Made by a program: the position numbers and the translations under genes. Shown piece by piece: positions 1-10,635 of a stretch of 64,000 nt of DNA. Source of the stretch: Imbricaverruca yamaguchii (lineage: Eukaryota; Arthropoda; Thecostraca; Neoverrucidae); assembly GCA_034440575.1 (NCBI GenBank), contig JAOTOL010001395.1, forward strand, positions 62,001-126,000. The letters are read 5' to 3'. Below the pieces are notes generated by a model. The model did not search any database and had not been told where the DNA came from. It was given only the letters and a program-made list of their open reading frames with translations. The stretch's first letter is position 1. Each line of letters begins with the position of its first letter.

Positions 1-49
1 GCATAGTTTTCTCTCCTGACTTATTTGCTCTTGTATCACACACCCCTAC

Positions 50-290
50 TAAGAGTCCCAGCTCCTGACGGCAGCTCCTCACACCCCTACTAATGAGTCC
101 CAGCATTCCGACGACAGCTGCTCACACCCCTACTGAGTCCCAGCTCCTGACGGCAGCTGCTCACACCCCTACCAATGAGTCCCAGCTCCTGACGGCAGCT
201 GCTCACATCCCTACTAATGAGTCCCAGCTCCTGACGGCAGCTGCTCACATCCCTACTAATGAGTCCCAGCTCCTGACGGCAGCTGCTTCG
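50..290. repeat. 42-bp tandem repeat, about 5.5 copies
   Basis: Units contain CCCTACTAATGAGTCCCAGC followed by TCCTGACGGCAGCTG. Spacing of CCCAGCTCC at 181 and 223 gives a 42-bp period. The period is a multiple of three, so one frame stays open, but nothing suggests a protein. Confidence 0.9.
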
Positions 291-479
291 TTGTTCGAGG
301 TCGCCTTGTTCCTCTCTCCGTCCACCCGTGCAGCTTTACAGTGTATCAACACTGTCGGGTGGTGCCATAGCATGGCCTCATGGTCTCGAGGTGGAGATTC
401 ACCACGCATCCTCACCGACACGGATGCTGAAGTTCTAAAAGTCGGTCTAAAAAGATGGTGCTGTGAAGAATATGGTAGG

Positions 480-875
480 AGACTTATATGAAGAGAGGAG
501 GAGTAAAGTTGACTCGTTGAGTGGTGCAGAAGTAGATTTAAGGACGTCTTGAAGCCTGGAGTGAGCTGAGCAGCGATGATATGAGCAGAGTTGCGTGGAA
601 TTGTAGAGATGAGGTGGAAGAGCTGGTCGAAGGCCGAAGATGATGCATTAAGGAAGAGTTGCCACTCCGGACGGTGCCAGTTGGGGTGTAGTGGGGGTGT
701 ACATCGCCACAGTAATTGAACATTGCAAGCATGTCACATGTCACAATCACTTTGGGTATAGTGGTTTCAACTTTTTATTTTCTTTTGGAACGAATCTTTT
801 TCCTTTTTGTTGTATTTGCTGAACCTTTTGTTCATTTGTCTCCTTAAAAAAAAACATATCCAGCGAGCTGGGGGA
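480..875 (-). mobile_element. Fragment of a LINE 3' untranslated region
   Basis: Read on the minus strand, this stretch resembles the 3' UTR of the large minus-strand LINE at about 21.0-21.4 kb. Shared landmarks in the same order are an A-rich block with AAATGAACAAAA, then TTGCAATGTTCAAT, then a GGCGATG...CCCACTACACCCC segment, then a C/T-rich tail. Spacing is conserved but bases have diverged, so this is another, older copy of the same family truncated at its 5' side. No coding part is left. Confidence 0.6.
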
Positions 876-1065
876 CGCAGATTGTCTTACCTGACGTGTG
901 CTGATGCCGCTCAACCGTACCCGTCTTCTAACGGCTGAGTTGTACGGCAGCCCGCTGACTCGCACCCCTTCCCCGGCGCATCCTACATGACGCTCACACC
1001 AGCTAATTTTCGCACTGAACATCACCTCCGTCCTTGCCATACAGCCGTGCGACTCAGGTCGATGC

Positions 1066-1375
1066 AGCCTATGATTGGCTGGTGCCAAGTCGGTACGGCT
1101 CATTATTGGCTGGTGCCAAGTCGGTACGGCCCATGATTGGCTGACGTCAAGTCGGTACGGCCCATTATTGGCTGGTGCCAAGTCGGTACGGCCCATTATT
1201 GGCTGGTGCCAAGTCGATACGGCTCATTATTGGCTGGTGCCAAGTCGGTACGGCTCATGATTGGCTAACACCAAGTCGGTACGGCCCATGATTGGCTGAC
1301 GTCAAGTCGGTACGGCCCATGATTGGCTGGTGCCAAGTCGGTACGGCCCATTATTGGTTGGCGCTGTTAGGACAC
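1066..1375. repeat. 31-bp tandem repeat, about 10 copies
   Basis: The unit includes ATTGGCTGGTGCCAAGTCGG followed by TACGGCYCAT. Spacing of GGTGCC at 1081 and 1112 gives 31 bp. Every unit carries ATTGGCT, the reverse of a CCAAT box, and some variants read TGACGTCA instead of TGGTGCCA. Confidence 0.9.
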
Positions 1376-1394
1376 AACGGCGCACACGGCACTC

Positions 1395-2010
1395 CGTGTG
1401 GCGGACGCACTACATTGGTAGACATGTGACGGATGCACTACATTGGTAGACATGTGACGGATGCACTACATTGGTAGACATGTGGCGGATGCACTACATT
1501 GGTAGACATGTGGCGGATGCACTACATTGGTAGACATGTGACGGATGCACTACATTGGTAGACATGTGACGGATGCACTACATTGGTAGACATGTGACGG
1601 ATGCACTACATTGGTAGACATGTGACGGATGCACTACATTGGTAGACATGTGGCGGATGCACTACATTGGTAGACATGTGGCGGATGCACTACATTGGAA
1701 AAATGTGGGGGGGACACAACATTTGAAAGGGGATAGGTAGACATGTGACGGATGCACTACATTGGTAGACATGTGACGGATGCACTACATTGGTAGACAT
1801 GTGGCGGATGCACTACATTGGTAGACATGTGACGGATGCACTACATTGGTAGACATGTGACGGATGCACTACATTGGTAGACATGTGACGGATGCACTAC
1901 ATTGGTAGACATGTGGCGGATGCACTACATTGGTAGACATGTGGCGGATGCACTACATTGGTAGGACATGTGGCGGATGCACTACATTGGTAGACATGTG
2001 GCGGACAGCA
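1395..2010. repeat. 28-bp tandem repeat, about 21 copies, interrupted once
   Basis: The unit is built on GGATGCACTACATTGGTAGA plus CATGTGRC. CATTGG recurs every 28 bp (for example 1441, 1469). A break at about 1700-1738 carries a G-run and unrelated bases. Units differ mainly by GTGAC/GTGGC. Confidence 0.92.
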
Positions 2011-2248
2011 CTCCATATGACGGAAGCACTCCAATGGCAAGCATGCGGCGGACTGCACTTCACAGACAGACGTGTGATGGCGGGCGATGATCGTCAGCAG
2101 CCGTATGCAAAATCAGACGATAATCTAGCCGACCAAGAAATAGGACACTGTGTGTAGTTACCGAAGCATTTCACGGTTTCTGCTCATTGGACTGAATCTT
2201 GGCATTCCAAAGTACCTAAACCCTCCCTCAATTCACTTATTAGATCGT

Positions 2249-2321
2249 TTTATCATTATGCTGATTTGTCATATCAGCACATGTGACCTAGTTCTATAGG
2301 ATGAATTAGCATAATGATAAG
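2249..2321. repeat. Imperfect inverted repeat, 16-17 bp arms
   Basis: Arms read TTATCATTATGCTGAT (about 2249-2265) and ATTAGCATAATGATAA (about 2305-2320), which are reverse complements apart from one base. They are separated by about 40 bp. This could be a hairpin or the ends of a tiny palindromic element. The surrounding 2011-2394 holds no gene. Confidence 0.6.
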
Positions 2322-2394
2322 ATATCAGTGCATAACGAAACAACTGTGTAAATTGGTAGTTCGACGGAGTGGGATGAAACAGCTAGCGGTAGGT

Positions 2395-2880
2395 CATGGG
2401 TGGACGGGCAGGTCACAGACGGAGCGGCAGGGTCACAGGCGGAGCGGCAGGGCCACAGGTGGAGTTGCAGGTCACAGGCGGAGAGGCAGGGTCACAGGGG
2501 GAGAGGCAGGGCCACAGACGGAGAGGCAGGGTCACAAACGGAGAGACAGGGTCACAGACGGAGAGGCAGGGTCACAGACGGAGAGGCAGGGTCACAGACG
2601 GAGAGGCAGGGTCACAGACGGAGAGCCAGGGTCACAGACGTAGAGGCAGGGCCACAGGCAGAGCGGCAGGGTCATAGGCGAAGTGGCAGGTCACAGATGG
2701 AGGGGGAGGTCACGGGTGGATTGGCAGGGTCACAGGTGGAGTGGAAGGGTTATAGCCGAAGAGGCAGGGCTATAGACGGAAAGGCAGGGTCACAGGGGGA
2801 GTTGCAGGTCACGGGCGTAGAGGCAGGGTCACAGACGGAGTGACAGGTCACAGACGGGGAGGCAGGTCACAGCTGACGGC
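2395..2880. repeat. 20-bp tandem repeat, about 24 copies
   Basis: Units read approximately CAGGGTCACAGACGGAGAGG with many variants, some shortened. All three forward frames stay open through the array because the monomer lacks stop codons, not because it is coding. Confidence 0.9.
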
Positions 2881-2884
2881 AGAG

Positions 2885-3665
2885 CTCTGCGGCCTCCTAC
2901 AGGCACCGTCGGAGTGAACGGGTTATCAGTCAACGCACCAGAAACATTCATACCGTACCGTCTCCCATATCAATGCGCAGTGTTCCCACTTGGACTTGTA
3001 TTAGTCCGAATAGCCAACCAACTACGCAGCAAGGTGCAATCTGAAACGTCGCGAAACTGGCCAAATGTCACGAACATCATTAGTCTCGGCGAATTAATGG
3101 ATTAATGAAACGTTCATTTTGGATTCCTGCCTGTCATTAGAGTTTCCGGTTCATTAGAATTTAATCGAGGACGGATGGTGCCGAGTGTAATGGCTCCGTC
3201 CGGCCATGCGGCTTCATTGCAGCGCTTTGAGACGAGATGGAGCTGAGTCAAGATTTCGGAACATAATTGATGATGAGTTGCGGAGTTTTGGCGTCTCAAG
3301 GTGATGTCATGGCTTGCGTATGACGTTGCCGTAATTTTCGACGAGGGCAGTGTCCTGTATAACGTATTTTCGTTTACATGGGATCATTGGCGGATCAAGG
3401 ATGGCATGTTGGTCATACCTCCGCTCCCCCCCCCCCCCACCTCTCAAAGGTCGATTTCCATAAAGCTTGCACTAAAATGGCATTTCCTCCAAATGGAGGA
3501 AAAACATTATACGATAAAAGCAATATTGTCTTAAACGGACCCGTCGAATGTTTGCTGTTCAAATACGGAATCGAATTTGTCGAAATCAGTGAAAGAAAAC
3601 TTGAAATTGTTACTCCCAAACCAGCCGAAAACTAATTTATATTGATCTGGCTAACTCACAGCGCG
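2885..3665. other. Unique stretch, no gene recognised
   Basis: About 780 bp of non-repetitive sequence with a C-run near 3427-3439. Open frames are short, overlap on both strands and resemble nothing I recognise. Confidence 0.5.
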
Positions 3666-3679
3666 CTCGGGCGTCCGTA

Positions 3680-3795
3680 GCGGAGGGCCAAAGGCCACAC
3701 TCGGCCAAAGAGCCACACTCGACCAAAGGCCACACTCGTCCAAAGGCCACACTCGTCCAAAGACCACACTCGTCCAAAGCCCACACTCGGCCAAC
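3680..3795. repeat. 17-bp tandem repeat, about 7 copies
   Basis: AAAGGCCACACTCGTCC and close variants recur every 17 bp (for example 3725 and 3742). Confidence 0.85.
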
Positions 3796-4027
3796 TTTTC
3801 CACAAATGTTAGAACCAGGCGAACCTTTAGGTCAGCCACCGAGTGTACATACATAGAACTTGCATTGTCACATTGGGGACTTGGCATCAAAGCTTTACAT
3901 GGTGGCCATCCCTTTATCATACTGTCCGGGGATATCACTCCGGAGTAAAGGTATTCACCGTCGAGTCCCTTCTGACTCTACGGTGAAACACCCTTACTGT
4001 CCGTGTTGTGCATGTCATGTCATGTCA

Positions 4028-5299
4028 TGCAAGGTACTCGAATCAATTATCAAGGATAGAATAGTTAGTTATCTGGAAGGTAGCAGATTGATTCAAGATA
4101 CTCAACATGGGTTTAGAAAAGGACGATCGTGTCTCACAAACCTCTTGGACTTTTTGAACTTCGCCACAGAACAATTTGATCAGGGAAATCAGGTTGATGT
4201 AGCATATCTTGACTTTAGTAAGGCCTTTGACAAGGTACCCCATAAACGGTTAATGCTACAGCTTCAGTCCCATGGTATTGCAGGTAGCATCTTAAAATGG
4301 ATAGAGTTGTGGCTTTCAGATAGACAGCAAAGAGTGATGCTAAATGGTACAAAGTCATCATGGCAAAATGTTCTTAGTGGAGTCCCCCAGGGGTCAGTAC
4401 TAGGGCCATTACTGTTCATTATATTTGTCAATAACATTGAAAGTGGCCTAAGCAGTAAAGTTTTGAAATTTGCAAATGATTTGAAGGTCTTTAGGGCAAT
4501 AACAGGACAGGATGAGCATATCTCGCTGCAAAAAGACTTAGACGAACTTGTGAAGTGGTCCGAAGAATGGCAAATGAAATTTAACTTTGATAAGTGCAAA
4601 ATCATGCATGTAGGTAAGCAGCATATGAAGGCTCCATACTTGATGGGTGGCCAAGTGCTATCAGTGACTCAACAGGAGAAGGATTTAGGTGTTATTCTAA
4701 ACACAAAACTGGGGGCATCAGAACAGACCAAGGAAGCCAGGAAGAAGGCACTGAGAATGCTCGGGGCAATAAATAGGAATGTATCATACAGAAGTGAGGA
4801 AGTGATCAGGAAGCTTTACTGTGCATACGTCAGGCCACATTTGGAATACTGCATCCAAGCTTGGTCTCCTAGCTATGAAAAAGATTGTTGGCTTTTAGAG
4901 AGAGTACAAAAGAGGGCTACAAAAATGGTTAATGGCATAAGCAACCTGGCATATGAGGAAAGATTGAAGAAATTGAATATGTTTTCACTTAGATATAGAA
5001 GGCTGAGAGGAGATCTCATCGAGGTCTTTAAATTTGTCAATGGTCTGGAGAGGGGATACCTTGGGGAAATGTTTGAATTTAACAGAAATGATGCAATTAG
5101 AGGTCATAAATTCAAAATTAAAATTAACCACAGCAGAACAAGGTTAAGGCAAACTTTCTTCACCAACAGGGTAGTGGAACACTGGAACCAGCTGCCAGAA
5201 AACATCATCAGTAGCAGCACATTGAACATCTTTAAAAACAGCATAGACAATCATTATAAGAGTAGAGGGCTTGCTTTTCAGTATTACAGGGAGGGCTGA
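4028..5299 (+). pseudogene. CR1-type reverse transcriptase, C-terminal ~420 residues, catalytic Asp lost
   Basis: The open frame extends upstream to 3860, but recognisable RT starts near 4028. In order: a finger segment with TQHGFRKGRSC, motif A YLDFSKAFDKVPH (about 4202-4240), motif B SGVPQGSVLGPLLF (about 4377-4418), the catalytic box, then the long thumb/C-terminal region with EYCIQAWSP and EHWNQLPE. The box reads FANDL where this family normally has FADDT. Codon AAT at 4475-4477 replaces an Asp codon, a single G-to-A change. RT polymerises cDNA at a nicked target using two box aspartates plus the motif-A Asp, so this copy should be inactive in trans or cis. Endonuclease and ORF1 are absent through 5' truncation. 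The frame is otherwise intact to TGA at 5297-5299. Confidence 0.85.
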
Positions 5300-5382
5300 T
5301 TGGCAGATTTGGTGGGCAACTGGTTCAGTGTACAGAGTGCAACCAAGAAGGGCCCTTGTGGCTCATAGTTGGACTAACCTTT

Positions 5383-5414
5383 TATGTCTTTATGTCTTTA
5401 TGTCTTTATGTCAT
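5383..5414 (+). repeat. (TTTATGTC)4 LINE 3' tail
   Basis: Four perfect octamers directly follow the LINE 3' UTR and mark its 3' boundary. Flanking DNA starts at ATTCGG. Confidence 0.85.
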
Positions 5415-5574
5415 TCGGTGTAGTGCATTTCTCTGTTTCTCGCCAGGAGGAACGAGATCAATGTGGCGCGTCCTGGAAATAAAATACCGCTTTTTAAGCA
5501 GAGGACAGTATCGCCTCGATGTCTGGCTCGGTGATCAGATTTCAGTCTGACAGTCCACCGCTATCTGTGGCGCA

Positions 5575-5747
5575 ATGATGCTCGCACTCCAAAACACCGT
5601 AACAATAGTCACACTAAAAAAACAAGTAGATAATGCTCACACTGCAAAAACACCACAGTGATACTCACATTGAACAAAAACAAATATCAAAATATCACTC
5701 CCATTCAAAACGCACAGTAGTAACACTCACACTAAAAAAAATACCTT
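5575..5747. repeat. 174-bp tandem repeat, unit 1
   Basis: Shares order and most bases with 7131-7304: CACCGTAACAATAGTCACAC, AACAAGTAGATAA, ATCACTCCCATTCAAAACGC and AATACCTT. It is separated from unit 2 only by two inserted elements (5748-5783 and 5796-7130). Confidence 0.85.
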
Positions 5748-5783
5748 TCGATGCGCCCTAAAGCCCAAATAACTAACTAACTA
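5748..5783 (+). mobile_element. Tiny 5'-truncated retroposon tail with target duplication
   Basis: A 35-bp insert, CGATGCGCCCTAAAGCCC followed by AAATA and ACTA repeats, lies between two copies of AAAAAAAATACCTT (about 5734-5747 and 5784-5797). The matching repeat unit at 7291-7302 has that sequence once and no insert. This is what target-primed insertion of an extremely short SINE or LINE 3' end would leave. A very similar tail lies at 36595-36630. Confidence 0.6.
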
Positions 5784-5795
5784 AAAAAAAATACC

Positions 5796-7130
5796 TTAAC
5801 ACGCGCCCTGGAGGGCCTCTGAAACTTACGCGCACTGGAGGGGGGGCGGATTCCGCCCCCCCTAAGATCTCGGCTCCCATTAAGTTAGAGCAACGAAATT
5901 TACTGGGTGGATGGGTACGATAGTTAACTCTATTGTGTACAAATTTCTTGACCTTAGGTCAATATCTTCAAGGTCAAATGAGGTCAAAATAGCAAAGTTT
6001 TCTGTTTTGCGTGGCTTGGCTTGTCATTGTTATGGATCGCTGTGATTTATTTAAATGCTCCAGAATTGCCCTTAATGATGTTTTGGACATTACTAATGAC
6101 GCAATGCATATGCCAGATCCGCCATTTGACCTCAGGTCACTTACATAGGAGCACTTTATCAGGTCATTACATGCTCCAGTTACCGGAACCGGGCTGCCCA
6201 CCTGACTGCTCCTTTGGGCGGCTCGAACAATCGGTTTCGCAAATAAAGGAGTGAAATACATGAATAAAGTATAGAAACGCTTAGGCACACAATGACAAAC
6301 AGTATATTTCCGGATGTGTAGGGAGTAACGTGCAAAGTGACATCAATCACATGACAGTCATTTCCATTTGTGACAACATTCCAGTTGACCAAGTTTGGTT
6401 CCGGTAGCCTGTCACGATGACCTCGGCGACCTAACATCACTTTTAAATTATATAGCATAACAAGATGCATCAAACAAGTCGCTAGTGTTGGGAAGAACAC
6501 TTCCCTATTGCCAATATACGGGAATCGCATTAGCGCCGATTTCTGTGGTCTGGCGCTGCGAATTGTTTTTCTTTAACGGCGCCTAACTTGAAAACGTCTC
6601 GGCCGATGTTCATTTTTCTTGCTTTAAACAATGTGCTGGTGATTTCTAAGCAGGTACGTTAAAACGTTGGTGTATATCACCGGTACAATATGGAGTTATG
6701 TACAAAAATCGGAAGGATTGGTGGATTTCGCCATACCCCCTCTAGGGGGTATGGCGTGTGTTAACCTGTTATGAACTTGACCTGACTTGACCTCGGTCAC
6801 TTGACATGACTCTGGAACAATGTAGCATGACATTGTACATCAAACAAGTCGCTAGTTTTGCCAAAAACACTTCCTTTTTTCTTATATACGGGAAGCGCAT
6901 CAGCGCCGATATTTGTGATCTGGCGCTGGTAATTTGTTTTGACTTTACCGACCCCCAACTCGAAGAATTTTGGGTAGATTTTCATTTTTCTTACTTTGAA
7001 CAACGCGCCGTTCATTTATTAGCAGGTACGGAAAAATGGCGCATATCGGCCGATAAAATCTGGAGTTATCTGCGAAAAACCGGAGGGGTGGACGGATGTC
7101 GCCCCCCCCCCCCTCCAGGGCGCGTGTTAA
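5796..7130. mobile_element. TTAA-flanked non-autonomous DNA element (piggyBac-like), composite
   Basis: The left end is TTAACACGCGCCCTGGAGGG (5796-5815). The right end at 7111-7130 is its exact reverse complement, so the element has 20-bp terminal inverted repeats beginning at TTAA. Nearest-terminus palindromes are G/C-rich (GGGGGGGCGGATTCCGCCCCCC at the left). A second right end, with the palindrome CGCCATACCCCC/GGGGGTATGGCG and GTGTGTTAA, lies at about 6731-6764. The stretch 6440-6764 is repeated, diverged, at 6820-7130, so the right half is duplicated. No transposase frame is visible. TTAA target duplication is the hallmark of the piggyBac superfamily. Superfamily membership is inferred from the target site only. 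Confidence 0.75.
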
Positions 7131-7380
7131 TAATGCTCACACTCCAAAACACCGTAACAATAGTCACACTAAAAAAAAACAAGTAGATAAGGCTCACACT
7201 CCAAAGACACCAGTGATACTCACATTGAACAAAAACAAACACCAAAATATCACTCCCATTCAAAACGCACTGTAGTAACACTCACCCTCCAAAAAATACC
7301 TTAATAATGCTCACGCTCCAAAAACACCGTAACAATACTCACACTTTAGAAACACTAACAATGCCCACACTCCAAAAACG
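7131..7380. repeat. 174-bp tandem repeat, unit 2 and partial unit 3
   Basis: Unit 2 runs 7131-7304 and unit 3 starts at 7305 with AATGCTCACGCTCC. The junction reads AATACCTTAATAATGCTCAC (about 7296-7315). It is the unoccupied equivalent of the site filled by the TTAA element between units 1 and 2. Confidence 0.85.
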
Positions 7381-7429
7381 CCGGTCACAGAGCGCAAACC
7401 GCCCGCCGCCACCGAACAAATTCGCCTAG

Positions 7430-10400
7430 CTCTGTCTTGGCACGGTGTCGGTGCATCCCTGCCTTGGACGGTGAGGTGCATCTACTAGCCTTGGCGGTGG
7501 TGATTCTAGCCTTGGTACGGTGAGGTGCATCTGCCACTGGCCTTGGAACGGTTGAGGTGCATCTTCCACTAGCCTTGGTACGGTTGAGGTGCATCTCTGA
7601 ATTTGGTTGGTGCATCTGCCACTAGCCTTGGAACGGTTGAGGTGCATCTGCCACTAGCCTTGGCACGGTTGAGGTGCATCTGCCACTGGCCTTGGAACGG
7701 TTGAGGTGCATCTTCCACTAGCCTTGGTACGGTTGAGGTGCATCTGCCACTAGCCTTGGTACGGTCGAGGTGCATCTGCCACTAGCCTTGGCACGGTCGA
7801 GGTGCATCTGCCACTAGCCTTGGTACGGTCGAGGTGCATCTGCCACTAGCCTTGGCACGGCTGAGGTGCATCTGCCACTAGCCTTGGTACGTTTGAGGTG
7901 CATCTGTCACTAGCCTTGGTACGGTTGAGATGCATCTGCCACTAGCCTTGGCACGGTGTCGGTGCATCTCCACTAGCCTTGGTACGGCGGAGGTGCATCT
8001 GCCACTAGCCTTGGTACGGTTGAGGTGCATCTGCCACTAGCCTTGGTACGGTTGAGGTGCATCTGCCACTAGCCTTTGTACGTTTGAGGTGCATCTGCCA
8101 CTAGCCTTGGTACGGTTGAGGTGCATCTGCCACTAGCCTTGGCACGGTGTCGGTGCATCTCCACTAGCCTTGGCACGGTGTCGGTGCATCTGCCACTAGC
8201 CTTGGTACGTTTGAGGTGCATCTGTCACTAGCCTTGGTACGGTTGAGATGCATCTGCCACTAGCCTTGGCACGGTGTCGGTGCATCTCCACTAGCCTTGG
8301 TACGGCGGAGGTGCATCTGCCACTAGCCTTGGTACGGTTGAGGTGCATCTGCCACTAGCCTTGGTACGGTTGAGGTGCATCTGCCACTAGCCTTGGTACG
8401 GTCGAGGTGCATCTGCCACTAGCCTTGGTACGGTCGAGGTGCATCTTCCACTAGCCTTGGCACGGTTGAGGTGCATCTGCCACTAGCCTTGGCACGGTGT
8501 CGGTGCATCTCCACTAGCCTTGGTACGGCGGAGGTGCATCTCCACTAGCCTTGGTACGGCGGAGGTGCATCTCCACTAGCCTTGGTACGGCGGAGGTGCA
8601 TCTGCCACTAGCCTTGGCACGGTCGAGGTGCATCTTCCACTAGCCTTGGCACGGTCGAGGTGCATCTTCCACTAGCCTTGGCACGGTCGAGGTGCATCTT
8701 CCACTAGCCTTGGCACGGTCGAGGTGCATCTGCAACTAGCCTTGGTACAGTCGAGGTGCATCTGCCACTAGCCTTGGTACGGTTGAGGTGCATCTGCCAC
8801 TAGCCTTGGTACGGTTGAGGTGCATCTGCCACTAGCCTTGGTACGGTCGAGGTGCATCTTCCACTAGCCTTGGCACGGTCGAGGTGCATCTGCAACTAGC
8901 CTTGGTACGGTCGAGGTGCATCTTCCACTAGCCTTGGCACGGTTGAGGTGCATCTGCCACTAGCCTTGGTACGGTCGAGGTGCATCTGCCACTAGCCTTG
9001 GCACGGTTGAGGTGCATCTGCCACTAGCCTTGGTACGGTCGAGGTGCATATGCCACTAGCCTTGGCACGGCTGAGGTGCATCTGCCACTAGCCTTGGTAC
9101 GGTCGAGGTGCATCTTCCACTAGCCTTGGCACGGTTGAGGTGCATCTTCCACTAGCCTTGGCACGGTCGAGGTGCATCTGCAACTAGCCTTGGTACGGTC
9201 GAGGTGCATCTGCCACTAGCCTTGGTACGGTTGAGGTGCATCTGCCACTAGCCTTGGTACGGTTGAGGTGCATCTGCCACTAGCCTTGGTACGGTCGAGG
9301 TGCATCTTCACTAGCCTTGGCACGGTCGAGGTGCATCTGCAACTAGCCTTGGTACGGTCGAGGTGCATCTTCCACTAGCCTTGGCACGGTTGAGGTGCAT
9401 CTGCCACTAGCCTTGGTACGGTCGAGGTGCATCTCTACTAGCCTTGGTACGGTCGAGGTGCATCTTCCACTAGCCTTGGCACGGTTGAGGTGCATCTGCC
9501 ACTAGCCTTGGTACGGCTCGAGGTGCATCTGCCACTAGCCTTGGCACGGTCGAGGTGCATCTGCCACTAGCCTTGGTACGGTCGAGGTGCATCTGCCACT
9601 AGCCTTGGCACGGTTGAGGTGCATCTGCCACTAGCCTTGGTACGGTCGAGGTGCATCTGCCACTAGCCTTGGTACGGTCGAGGTGCATCTGCCACTAGCC
9701 TTGGTACGGTCGAGGTGCATCTGCCACTAGCCTTAGCACGGTTGAGGTGCATCTGCCACTAGCCTTGGTACGGTCGAGGTGCATCTGCCACTAGCCTTGG
9801 CACGGCTGAGGTGCATCTGCCACTAGCCTTGGTACGGTCGAGGTGCATTGCCACTAGCCTTGGTACGGTTGAGGTGCATCTGCCACTAGCCTTGGTACGG
9901 TTGAGGTGCATCTGCCACTAGCCTTGGTACGGTCGAGGTGCATCTTCACTAGCCTTGGCACGGTCGAGGTGCATCTGCACTAGCCTTGGTACGGTGGTGC
10001 ATCCACTAGCCTTTCTTGGCGTGTGCATCCGCCTTGGACGGTCGAGGTGCATCTCACTAGCCTTGGCACGGTCAGGTGCATCTCACTGCCTTGGCGGTGT
10101 CATCCTGCCTTGCACGGTGTGCATCTGCCTTGGTACGTCGAGGTGCATCTGCCACTGCCTTGGTGTGAGGTGCATCTGCCACTAGCCTTGGTACGGTTGA
10201 GGTGCATCTGCCACAGCCTGTCTGGACCCACTAGCCTTGGCACGGTTGAGGTGCATCTGCCACTAGCCTTGGTACGGTCGAGGTGCATATGCCACTAGCC
10301 TTGGTACGGTTGAGGTGCATCTGCCACTAGCCTTGGTACGGTTGAGGTGCATCTGCCACTAGCCTTGGTACGGTCGAGGTGCATCTGCCACTAGCCTTGG

Positions 10401-10632
10401 TACGGTCGAGGTGCATCTGCCACTAGCCTTGGCACGGTTGAGGTGCATCTGCCACTAGCCTTGGTACGGTCGAGGTGCATATGCCACTAGCCTTGGCACG
10501 GCTGAGGTGCATCTGCCACTAGCCTTGGTACGGTTGAGGTGCATATGCCACTAGCCTTGGCACGGCTGAGGTGCATCTGCCACTAGCCTTGGTACGGTCG
10601 AGGTGCATCTGCCACTAGCCTTGGTACGGTCG
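7430..10632. repeat. 32-bp minisatellite, about 100 copies
   Basis: The unit is GGTGCATCTGCCACTAGCCT followed by TGGYACGGTYGA. AGGTGCATCT at 8341 and 8373 shows the 32-bp period. Variants (TGCCAC, TTCCAC, TCCAC, TGCAAC; GTACGTTTG; GGCGGAGG; GGTGTCGG) recur as ordered blocks. One block is repeated 317 bp apart at about 7888 and 8205, and another about 450 bp apart near 8710 and 9163. Units near 9940-10230 are scrambled and shortened. No protein is implied. Confidence 0.95.
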
Positions 10633-10635
10633 CGG

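Larger units (their letters stand above)
4028..5414 (+). mobile_element. 5'-truncated CR1-type LINE
   Basis: A reverse-transcriptase frame is followed by a short 3' UTR and four perfect TTTATGTC octamers at 5383-5414. Octamer-repeat tails without poly(A) are characteristic of CR1-type non-LTR elements. The 5' end is lost: homology starts near 4028, just after a short CATGT repeat at 4011-4029, and there is no ORF1 or endonuclease. The RT frame has no internal stop, unlike every other retroelement here, so this copy is probably the youngest. Clade assignment (CR1 versus a close relative such as L2-type) rests on protein style and tail and was not tested by phylogeny. Confidence 0.85.

Noticed and set aside
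5796..7130. Autonomous transposon with transposase
   Set aside because: No open frame in the element is long or similar to a DDE/DDD transposase. It must be non-autonomous.
7430..10632. CRISPR-like direct repeats (32 bp)
   Set aside because: Units are contiguous with no unique spacers, and the setting is eukaryotic. The same applies to the 28-, 31- and 36-bp arrays.
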